From Apostichopus japonicus (Eukaryota; Echinodermata; Holothuroidea; Aspidochirotida; Stichopodidae): DNA of 64,000 nt. The position numbers were made by a program, and so were the translations under genes. The stretch spans positions 1,730,001 through 1,794,000 of the forward strand of contig NC_092573.1 of assembly GCF_037975245.1 (NCBI RefSeq), in the 5' to 3' direction. Below the pieces are notes generated by a model. It was not told where the DNA came from. It did not search any database and saw only the letters and a list, made by a program, of their open reading frames with translations. Shown piece by piece: positions 1 through 12,000 of this stretch (position 1 is its first letter; each line of letters opens with the position of its first letter).

Positions 1-35
1 GTGGAGGCTGAAAGATTTTTTTCACTGTTCTGGAC
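1..35 (+). repeat. SINE family A, fragment (copy 3, cut by window edge)
   Basis: The first 35 bases match the tRNA acceptor end and body junction of the SINE copies at 18920-19038 and 60861-60973: GTGGAGGCTG, a purine pair, a T run and CACTGTTCT. Orientation is opposite to those copies. The tRNA-like head must lie left of the window. Confidence 0.65.
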
Positions 36-3000
36 TAACCAATACTTTAAATGGTAATTAAAGTTGGCTACCCAAAGAGATTGATGTAAAATACAGGTGC
101 TAATTCAGCCAAAAAAAGAAATTGTGCCCGCTCCTTAATGTAAAGTTTGATCTATTTCATCTTTACTTTCGTCTCAAAACTTTTCAAGTTGGGTTGTTCA
201 TAAAAATTTGGGAAACTAATTTATGGAATGTCACTTATATATCCATTAGGCAAACTTAAAGGGTAGTTTCGATTGCCCAATAGTTCATTTGAGACCATCA
301 AAAGGGAAAATGAAAAGGGTAATTGGAACAAATCAGCTAGGCCTTCAGGGGATTGTCATAACCAAACATAATGAAGAAGCAAAGATCAACCACTGAAAGG
401 TTTAGTGAGGAGAGGAAATAAAAGGTGTGAAGTACTGGAGATCAAACACTAGGGTTACGTGAAAGATTTGATCTTAGTGAAAATGAATAGAAAACGTTTG
501 CCCCATAGGGTCCGAGAGTGACTGTTGAGACTGGTACATACTGAGTGAAGGCAGCTCACAGTTCCTGCCACGCCGATCATCCACACATGTACACAGGAAA
601 AGATTATCTCCTGTGACGGTGCAGAAACCGTCATGAAGACATGGATTGGGGGTACAGGAGTTCATGACTGACAACAAGGAGACAGAGAGAGATAAAAGAA
701 CAATACATGACAACAGAAACAGTAAATGTGGACGTAAAAAACATAAAAGGGAAACAATCAATGATAACACATATTTTAATGGGTAATTTTGACATAGGAA
801 AACCTGGACAAGGTAAATGATGGAAAGAGGCAAAAGTATGGGAAAAAAGGAAATTTGAAAACAAGACTTTAGAGTGAAACCAGATAGAGAGCAAAATATT
901 AATGTAGTAACACCATTGAAGATTAGTATACAGAGGAGGGAGAGATTGGGTGGGGCCCGGGCATGGTTATGGTCAATTTCATACAAACTCTATTAATTTT
1001 GTACATATATATGTAAAATATACAATAGAGATGTCAAATTGGTAAAAGGTGACAGATTGCTTCTTAAAATATTGCACGACATTGTTTTTAGCAAGGATAC
1101 ACCTTCCTTGATCATATACTATAGTTTCATAAATAAAAATACATATATATATATATATATGCAAATTATTATTGAAAACTTTAGCATAAAATATACCAAT
1201 CATTGTATAATAAAGCAGTACTGAAGACTCAAAGTATCTATAGATATTTAAAAAAAGGCTATGAACAAAAATGGAATCCAATTTTCATTCTTATAGTTGC
1301 CCATGTTCATGAAGTAAACAATTAATACTGTAATTACTCATTTAAGACAAGAAACTACCGCTAGTCAGAATAGTCATGGCCTGTAATATTACATTCCAAC
1401 TTTCACTTCATTATGTTCCCAACTTTGCCCTATTTCTTTATATACTTGTTTCTTTAGATCCAATTCTTGATATGTGTGTTTGACATCAATGGTACGCTAC
1501 ATGCCTAAACTATGGCTACTGTAGTGCCTGTAGGTGGCTCCAACAGTTTCCTGTTACAAGGATTAAAACTACCAAAACTTTTTACTGCTGTTTCTAGTGT
1601 TCCTGTGTACAAACCTGCAGGTACTTCACAATTACTTCCTGTCCTGCCTCCAACACATACACATGAAAAAGATGAGCCATCTGCACTGCAGCTACCACCA
1701 AACAAGCATGGATTGGGTAAACAGGGAGTTGGAGGCACTATGAAAAAAAAATTAAAAAAGATAAACATATTATTTTCAAACCAGCTTGGTATCGCATGTA
1801 CATGAATATTTCTCAACGTAATCATGCTGTAATAAGCTATACCTGATTATAGTATTTATGTACTGTTCCTAAATATGAAGTGTAAAACTCTAATTTTGAT
1901 AATGGCATTAATGCATCTGGCAACAGAAGTGCCAATGAATAGGCGATTAATAATGAAGCTGTTAAAGAGAGATTTGGATCATGGTGGTTGTCTTGTCATG
2001 CACAAACTATTAACCTTTTACACACAAACAAACAACACTTTACAAAGTGAAGAAATAAAAAAATATAAAAAACCTAAACAAAGCAGATGTACCTATTTGA
2101 ATTTCGCAGTTAGTACCACTCCGGTCTGGAGGACAGGCACATGTGTAAGTGTCCAATCCTGTCCGAAAACAGACACCTCCTGCTTGACATGGCTGATCAA
2201 GGCATGGATCTAAAAAAATTCATTAAGCATGGATTTTGCTGACCAGAATAATCTGCGTACTTAATTTGTGCTATGTGTTGTAACTTCTTTAACTATGTAA
2301 GTAAGTAAAACAACAGAAAACTGAGTGGGGAGCCATCAACAAGGGAAAAGAGCAAAAGAAATATATGGCTAGAAACGGAATTCGAACCAGTGACCTCTAG
2401 ATTACAAGCCCAGCGCTCCTACCAACTGAGCTTTCCAGTCCTTAGTTGGAGGCGATACGGACATAGCCTTTTCTTTGCTGGGGGCGCCAGTCAGATGCCT
2501 CATTACCCTTGCATACTGTGTAATCAGAGATCACTCCCCAGTTTTTATTCAATAACATCCACAGAGAAAGCAGCAAGGAAGGGATTTTGAGAGAAATTCC
2601 GCTTTCTATGTGAGACCCCATTCTCGCCATAAATTTCTTTGATCTTTGCCCATCTTGAACCATGTGTTGGCTTCAGTTGCAAAACGAAAACTAAGGATAC
2701 ACTATGAATGATTTGCATGTAAATAACTATAAAAAACAATGTAACAATTCTACAGGCATAATTACAAAATTTCAAGCAGTCTACTGAATCTGTTAAAGTC
2801 TCAATACGGAAAATAAACTTCTGAAGCACATTCTATGTTTCTTATTCTAAATGCACTCTGACCAGGTGGGTTTAATGGAGAAAAGCTGTCGCAATCGAAA
2901 GAAAGAAATTTATTTTCTGTTGCCCTTATGGTGCGAATGATTTACCATAAAATCACTGCCTCCGCCCATATCAGCAGGTTCATTACACAAAATGTAACCT

Positions 3001-6000
3001 ATATATACTTGTATCGTTCACTCTTTATGTCCAATGCCATAGGGTCGTAAATAAAACAGAGAGATTTGTTTGGTGCATCTGTTGGATGGGGCTTGCAAAT
3101 TTTGAGTGAAGTGTGTAGAATCTACGGACTCGTTAAAAAATCTGGAATTTTATTTAGCTCAAAGTCTTAAAACGACAGATAACTCAATAAAACTAATGAT
3201 TATTCATATGAAAATTGCATAGAAAGATGTTATTTTCACTGAGCTTTTTTGGCAGTAAGCTGGAAAGATGGAAGTCAAAATTTGGCACACACACATTGAG
3301 ACTTTAAAGTATTGGCATTGAAACGCCCCGTTACTCAAAACTACATTATGCATATTTTTATCAGTCACAATGTAAGTATCAAGAGTCTTATTGTCAGAAA
3401 TGGAAGAAATGAATATTTATGTTTTTACTGTTTTGTTGACTAAATACTAACACACAGACAGGACAGAATTCAAGGGGTGAGGGGGGGGGGGGGAGAAGTG
3501 ATGACAAATAATACATTAACATAAATATAAACAAATGACAAAAAATCAAACAAAACAAGCAAAACGGAAGACATCAAAGAGGAAAAAAGTACAATTTGAA
3601 AAGGAAAATGTTTAAAATCAAGAGGGGAAAATGAAACATACTGCCAGGAATCTGACAATTGGCGCCACTTCTGCCATTGATGCATGTACAATTGTAAGTG
3701 TTCATAATGACAGTACATAAACCTCCGAACACACAAGGGTTAGGGTTGCAGGGATCTGACAGAAAGAAGGTGAAAGAAAATAAACAAACATGGAAAACAA
3801 TATAAGACAACAAATGACACAGATTATTCTTGGGAGGATAGGTAGGACAGATTTGTTTGTAGCTCAACGTAAATTATTAATGAAGTTGAATAAAATTAAC
3901 ATTTCAAATAAATTATTGGTTCCCAATGCAAGGAAGACATTTTCATGAACACTGAAGAATACATCACATGACAGATCAGTCAGTAATTTTTTTCCCCCAT
4001 TTTTCATTTCATAGAACTTACAGTACAATACAAGACAAGGTCAGAAATAAATAAATAAAACAAACAAGTAAGAAGTCCTAGTCAAAAAGTGATTAAGGGG
4101 ATGATTTGCTGTAACATAAAGAAAATCACAATCAAATCTGTGTGTAATTGTAGTACTGTGATGCTTGAAAGGTCATCCACATTGATACTAGCTTAATGTT
4201 GCCATTAAAGTGTCTTCTTTACTAAAATATATTTCTTTCTGCAGTTTCTAATCCTTGAAGGATTATCCCATAGTAGGTTTTTCATGCTTCTCACTCACAT
4301 AAAATCTAAAGAGGGTGCTGTGGCAGTAAAAATGGATGTTTTAATTTGGATCATTTGTCAGATATTTCTTACAAAATCTGAAGGCAATTCATTTGCCTTC
4401 ATGTCTCAGCAATCGGTTGAAACGACCTTCAAATACCTTGAGTGTTTTCGCAATTTGGACCCGTTCTGCCAGGGATACAAATGCAGCTATAGGTGTCGAC
4501 GTCTGTCCTCACGCAAGTTCCAGCACCCTGACATGGGTTAGAGAGGCATGGATCTGAGAGGAAAAACACTTGACATAATTAGCTTTAGAACCAGATGTGG
4601 TGTAATAATTTAATGCACAGCAAGATAAGCAGAGACAACTATCACTTAATATACCTTTTTAAGAAAATAAAATATTACAGCATTCTGGTGAACTTTGACT
4701 TTAATTTTTCTTTACATTTTCCGGGGGTTGGAGATATTGAAATTTTTGACCAAAAGTCATTACAAAGATGCACAATAAGCCTTTGTTTTCTTCAAAATGT
4801 ACATTCAAGATTACAGTATATTTCAAAAGTTTAGTACCGGTACATAATAACAGCCACGTACTATATCCCTTGGAATTGTGTAAACTTTACAAATGCCTTC
4901 AGGGGAAAATGACTCAAGCTTTAAGGTCAAAACAATTGGATGTAAAGCAACAGAACTTCAGATACACACTACTGTAAGTGAGTATTCCTGAATTTGAACC
5001 ATTATAACATAACTGTCCTTGCAGTGTATAAATGTGAAAACATTTCCAATAGTAACTTCAAAAATAGCATATAGAAACAATTTCCACTTTACAGCGGGAG
5101 GATCAGGTTGGATAAAAAAAGATCAGATAGAATTAGATAGCCAAGTAAATAAATCAGACTTTAAAAATCAACTTTTGAATCACATGAAAGTGAGAAGACA
5201 TCTTCTATTCCCAGGGCCTACTACTTGACTACGTACCCTGTGGCTATAGCCTCCATGAGCCCCTCCCCCTACCCTTCTCTTCAGGCATCGGTATATGAGC
5301 AAAGTTAACTTACCCATAATGCTACGGTCACAGGTAGGCCCAGTAAAGCCTGTTGGGCATGTACACAAGAATTGTGTTTCGTCAATCACTAAACAAATGC
5401 CATTTTGCAGGCAAGGGTTTGTTGAACATGGATCTTACATGAGAAGGAAAGAGAAGTGGAAGAATTGACCAATTTGCTTTCAAACATACTCAAATGAAGT
5501 TTGTTGCATAAACTGTTGCAAATATCAATAGTTGTCCTTCAGTGCTCAAAACTTTGAAAGCAACTTTATATGATTGGTCTGGCCTACTTTTGATACAATA
5601 GTACATTGGTCAAACATTGTTCATGCTCATAAAGAACCTAGACTAAACACCAGATGAATGCACAATTTTGGGAGAGACAAAAAAAAACTCCCATCTGTTG
5701 GAAAATGGAAGCAGGGATGTACTGTAGCTGGTTGGTGATGTTTGGCATTAAAGACTCGCCCCAAACTGCGTGTTGCCCTCTGAAAAAAAGTTAACTTTCG
5801 GTGCTTGCCAGTGAAGTTTTCTTCTTGTCGCTACAAAATGCAGACAGTTATGAAACGTGATACCTTGTTATCTTTATCTGGACCTGAGATGTCCAGCGCT
5901 GCTATGTACACTGTGTTGTGGGTATTGGCTGTAGCTGCATGTATTGACTGTACACTAGTGTCTAATTACCGACGGTAGCAAGCTGTGTGTGTGATGGAGG

Positions 6001-9000
6001 TGTCTAACACTTCTGTTACACCTCATTCGAAAACTAGGTCAGTTTACCGGCATCAGACGTTTCTTTGTGCGCGAGTCTTCACTCCCTTTAATTGGTATTC
6101 TTTGCTCCTGACCAGCACCAATCAGAAACTGTCACCTTACTGATCTGCAAAGCCGATTGCTGCAAACAGTACTTGTGGTTCATCGGTAGGGGTAAATTCT
6201 AGACAATCTAACATATATAATGAACTAATTTAGCCAGGACATTGGCAACTGGCGACCAGCACATTTTTGAGTCATGGTTTCATCGCTGAATACGAGTTTT
6301 ATTGTAATGAGATTGTTGTGGTCAAACGGTTAAGGCAGTGGACTTGTGATCTAAGGATTGCAGGTTTGGGTCCTAGCCAGATCATTACAGTGTGTCCTTG
6401 GGCAAGGCACTATATCTTCCATTACCTCTCTTCCCCCAGGTGTATAAAATGGGATCTTACGAGGTAACTTGTACATATAGTTGCGTGCTCCGGTCTGTGG
6501 CTGCACCCTATGGGATGTTCCCCTGAGGACATGTGGATGTGGTTACCCAGGAGAGATTGTTTGAATTGTGCACACATTGGTGTGTGGGTGTGACAAGTTA
6601 CCAATGACCAGGGGTTTTGTTGTAAAGTCGTGTAAGGAGGCCTTAACTAGCCTCAAACCAGGCTAAAAACCTTTAACATTTAATGTCAAACTAGCAGCAG
6701 CAATAAAAGCAATATCAATGACTTACCACCAAGCTGGCATGTATCGCCTCTTCTTCCAGCGGTACAGAGGCACAGAAAGGCATCCGGCCCTGTTTCCACA
6801 CAAGTTCCTCCCATCATGCAGGGGTTTGGAGAACATGAGCCTAACAATGAAATATGAATCATACGTCAAATCAGTGGCCACTTTCTTAGTCAAGTTGCTC
6901 TGCTTCCAAATTAAAAATTAAACAATGTACTTTACTTTCAAGCAGACCTTTACACTGATCTTGATAAATATTAAAGTTGATATTGTATAGATCAATAAAA
7001 TCATGCCAGAATTCGTTAGCTAGATTCTAAGATATGATTTATTTGAAATAATGAAGACAATCTGGCAACCTTTGAACCTTACCATCTCGAAATTGCTTTA
7101 TTTATAAACTACACGAAAGACCCAGAGTGAGGAAATTGTAATAGATTAATAGAATGAATGGATGTGTATAAAACTTGAGTTTCTCTTCACAAATGGCATT
7201 TCTGACACATTTTAATAAATGACAGGACTGAGTGTTTATAAGATTGTTTGACTTTTGGACAACCACATTGTGCGCACTCTATCTAGTAGTATAATTAGCA
7301 TATTTAGCAATATTGCAAAAGGGAACAAACAATACAAATCTTTTCATATTAGAATTTTCTTTCAGAGTGTCAGGTATAGAATTAAAAGGAAAGTGAAGAG
7401 GAGAACGTATTTTAGACCACCCAGTTGGGATAATTCTTTTTATAATGTACTGTACTGTCATGTCCTGCTTCAGAGCACTCATAGTGTCAGTATGAGCAGT
7501 ATGAATATCATGTTTCTATCAGATAATGGTTAGGAACTATTTGTACTGTCAATACGAGTGCTTTGAAGCATGGTATGGGAGGAGAGTTTAGAGAGGTATT
7601 AGCATTAGGAAATTGTCCCAACTGGCTGTTTAGACTGATGAGCTTAAAACAAACAGAGATATGACTTCATAGCATTTTCATAACAAACTGACAGCAAAAT
7701 GTTTTGTTTTTCTTCATTTTGTTCACTAAACTGTTTCGGCTTTGGATTGGAAAGGGTTTCCAACTTTGCTTTAGGATGTATCTATGTTGAGTGATTGACA
7801 CACAAACAACAATAGTCTATGTTCTTAATGCATCTCAATACCGAAGGAAGTCAAAAACCTGTAATAGAGAACCTACAATATATCTTTATTTCAAACTTTA
7901 GACTATAAGGTTCAAACTTTGGGGAATGAAAAATATGCAGTACAATTATTTGGAAGTAACTAAGTCATTTATTTGGAATAAAATAACTTAAATATTTGAT
8001 AAAGTATTTATTTAAAAAAATATTCATCAGCAGGAGCTCAAATGTTAAATGCAAAGAAACATAAGTATTTAAATAAAATCAACTGAATCTGGGATGTAAT
8101 ACCTGCCACACTTTCACACATATCCCCAAATGTGTTAGGTGGACACTGACAAAAGAAGCCATTAGTTTCTGATGTAAGACATGTGCCTCCTCTTTGACAT
8201 GGCTGTGAATTGCAGGCCAATCCTGATGGATGTGAAAAAAGAAGGGAAAAAAAGATAAAAATTGATATAGAGTGGAACTGAACAGCATTTATCAACCAAC
8301 AAACTCTACACAAAATACTGAATTGAAGCCATGTCTTGCTGGTTCAAAATGTTGAGGCTGTAACTCGTGAGCTAGCTGTACAGGAAAAAGTTCCATTCAA
8401 AAATGTGGTTACAATCTGACAAGGTAATGCAGCAACTAGTAACACAATATCTGTCAGCTGTGCAGCTACAAAAGCTCCAAAGTTATGCTACACAGTATTT
8501 ACATAGGCCCTAGGCCTATTAAATTAAAGGCAAGTTGTTGGGAGAGCGAACGATACTATTTAGAATCTGTACCATTCCTAACCCCTAACCCTACTTCCTA
8601 ACCCTATTCCCTACTTCCTAACCCCTAACCCTACTTCCTAACCCTAATTCCTAGCCCCTAGTAAACTTTCCCATCATATGGTACGGATTCTAAAGTTAGG
8701 CCGAGCGAACACATACTATAATACATCATACTACTACTTACTAATACTAATTGTCTACCAGTACCACATGTACACCTGAGTTAATCAGCATAGGTCTACG
8801 CCTGGGCTAGATCTAAACGAGTAGGCAATAAGAAGTGGTGACCGTTCGCTCATTCCCAGTCGCATGTCTTTGTTACATTTTTTACTGTTTACTTTTTCAC
8901 CTTTCTACCATCTTTGGATACGAGCTTAAACATAGTGCATCAGTTGGACGGAATAGACAATAAAATTGTGCGAACATGCACACATAACTGGATTTTCGAT

Positions 9001-12000
9001 CACTAATAGCGTGGAAATCAACTGAAGTTTCCTTTCACAGTTGATTGGTCGGCTATATTGCAACGCCAATAGTTCTATATATATGTCATTGCTTCCCAAA
9101 TTCACATAGTGATGGTTAACCCTACCGTCGAGAAGTGCCTTTTCATGACAACCTGCATTCAATGTACTCCATTTTCAAGTGGTATAATTTTGACACAATA
9201 ACACGTTTGAAGACGATGTTTTACGAATCAGACGCATGTGGATTAAATAACAGAAATTTAATTTCTGTGATTCATTGTAGTCCTGTCGATAATACAATAC
9301 TTGAAAGGGTACTGCATGAAAACAATGAATCTGTGCACATATATACGTACGGTTATCAAATTCACAGTTGTCTCCCATAAATCCAGCTCGACATTCGCAA
9401 AGAAATCCATTCCCATTATCTCTTGCGAAGCACGTTCCGCCATTTAAACACTGTGATTGAAATGAGCAGGGATTCACTCCTGTGCAAGATGAAGAAAAAA
9501 TTCACAAATATAGGACGTTTTATTTCTATTACTAATCTTCTGTTGGTAAGGACACTATGTGAGTGGTTCGCGGGGGCAATTCAATCCGAAAGAGTAGGCT
9601 ACCATGTGAAATAACATTCTAGGCATAGGCCAGAGATGAAGAGCAATATTCACATTGTTGCTCGGAGAGCTATACTGTTCCCTTTAGTTTATAACAAAAT
9701 AAGAAGGACCCAGAGTCTCTAAAATGACGGTCCCCGATCGAGGACTCGACCAGTAGAATCTTAGAAAAAGACAGGAAAAACGCCAGACAACTGAACACAT
9801 TATATCTTCAAATTCAGTTGCAATCCTTAAAATGTCCGTCGAAGCATTTTAAAAAAGGTGACAACACAGTACAAAAGGAAAACCGACTCTAGGCAGACCA
9901 CTTCGTTCGTTCACAACCCTCTGAGAGAAGTTCTTACGTTCATGTAGTTTACCGCAAGAATTCTGCAACTTAAGACAATATATTGATATAGGTTAGGCCT
10001 ACTGATTTAAGTGGTGAAAGAAATGAGATGGTTACAATGATAGGCTAACAGCGGTTATCACGTGACTTCTATAATCACACTTACTTGTTATCACTTCTGA
10101 TTCGATCGCAACCCAATATGTGGTTAAATCTTGCACCACTGTGGCTCTATGGGCACAAAGGGGGAAAAACAACTATGAGCTTAATTGGTTAAAAAATACA
10201 ATAACACTTTCGGGTCTTGTTATGGTAAACGTTAATAAGCGTTTCATATCGAATCATGATTCCATTCGAGTTTGAAACCCAAATTTTCGAAACTGTTCAA
10301 CAGGAGAAAATTTGAAACGAATCATTACGAACATAAAATTAATTACATTTCCTACATTGAAAACTTTACGGTGAGTATACTGATGGGTACGGCTTATTTG
10401 TACTTTAAAATTTGTCATAGAATAATGCAACAATCCCCTAATAATACGCCCATCCTTGGCAGGTGTTTAATCATTATATAAAACTAAATAAAGAGAGGTG
10501 AGAGGTGCAGATGTTAATAATACAGAAAGTTTAGACTATTACACAAGTCACGGGAATAAATATATGAATTCCCATACGCTGTATCAATGAACGCGAGATA
10601 ATACTGTTTTTGAATCACAGAACTGCTATAGTATACTGAACTCAGGGTCTGTTTATATTTATATATATATTTTATTTGGGGCGTTATAAGTGGAACGTTT
10701 TGAGTCACCACCTAAGAACGGACCTCACCACGGCTATATGTTAGACTTAACAGTCCAATCGTTGAATTGATGTTGTCATTTCTCGAGAATGAAATGTGGT
10801 TTAAAAATACACTCATGCGTGGACTGACATCAGTGCACTTTGACCCATACACAAGGTTGTAGGAACCGGGGGGCTGGGGGCGCCAGCCCCCAGTGAAAAA
10901 TATGGTGGGCGGAAGTAATATTTCGCCCCCCCCCCCGCTTCGCAAGTCAGAAAACCCCTTTTTCATTTCCAAATGAGAAAAAAAAATCTCATTTGGAGTA
11001 CCAAATTGCATCTAAGGCCAGGTGAAAATGCAAAATTGTTTACAAAATGGAGTGGGTGTTGAAGTGTGCTATATTGCACCAAATTGCATCTGAGGCCAAC
11101 TGGAAATGCAAAAAAATCCAAAGGGGGAGGGGGACACCCTTTCCCCTTAAACCCCTTCCCCAGGCCGGCCATCAGTCTTCAGCCCCACCCCCCCCCCACT
11201 CAAAAGTACCTTCATACGCCACTGCCCATACAAAATATCAAAATGGAATTTGTACCTAGCCTAGGACTTTCAAATAAACATTGAAGTCACGAACCTAGAT
11301 TCCCTTCCTATCTGCTTTCCTCGACCTACTCCGTGGTTTTTTAAAAGAACTTTTAAAACGATGTGTTGGAGAGTATATGCTATATATTTATTTATTGTAC
11401 ATAGTAGGAGAGTTTGTTTCTTTGTAATATTCTGTATGTTGTAAAGACGTGTGAGGGGGCCTTGATCTCAAACAAGACTGTAAACCTTCAACTTTAACTT
11501 TATGTTAGTGGGGAGAGCGTGTTTATACCTTGATTTTACCATGGGGTGAGGGGAACTTTCAGCCCCTAGGGGTAAACATGGTTGCACCTACATTACTAGC
11601 TATACTATTTGCTTTACAACTGATATGCTAACGTTGTCAAGTTAAGAAAACTATACCATCTTCACTCATGTATAGGTCTACTGCAAATCATAAATGTTCC
11701 ATTACTAATATCTTACCTTGAACTCATAAAATATTTTCCGAATCATTCTGAATGGTTTAGTAAATTATAGCTATATGAAATTATTTTGGAAAGTGGATAA
11801 CTAAGCCTCAATTTCGTGTACATTTATTCGCTTTACGGAATGGGTATAATCCTATGGCCAACGGTCTTGTGTTCACATATGCATGGTATTATATGCAGCC
11901 TACATAATTAAGCCACGGTTCCTATAAAATGGAGCGAAATTTTGTGTGTAGGCTATATGTTTCAAGAACCAAAAATCTTGCTGCTAAAAAGTGTTGTCAA

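Larger units (their letters stand above)
668..9350. other. Introns of the EGF array (668-1614, 1738-2092, 2210-3641, 3756-4436, 4554-5313, 5434-6726, 6841-8102, 8223-9350)
   Basis: Eight introns of 0.36 to 1.4 kb separate the EGF exons. Besides the repeats listed separately (tRNA-like 2368-2439, SINE 6310-6685, telomere-like repeat 8573-8668), they hold a TA microsatellite near 1141-1160, a G homopolymer at 3480-3494 and otherwise unremarkable AT-rich sequence. I see no further six-cysteine exon in them on either strand. Confidence 0.7.

Noticed and set aside
1512-1805. Plus-strand frame of 97 codons
   Set aside because: Antisense shadow of EGF exon 11. The same holds for plus-strand frames over 4284-4541 and 6718-6921.
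8573-8668. A chromosome end
   Set aside because: Repeats are degenerate and short, and the same gene continues on both sides.
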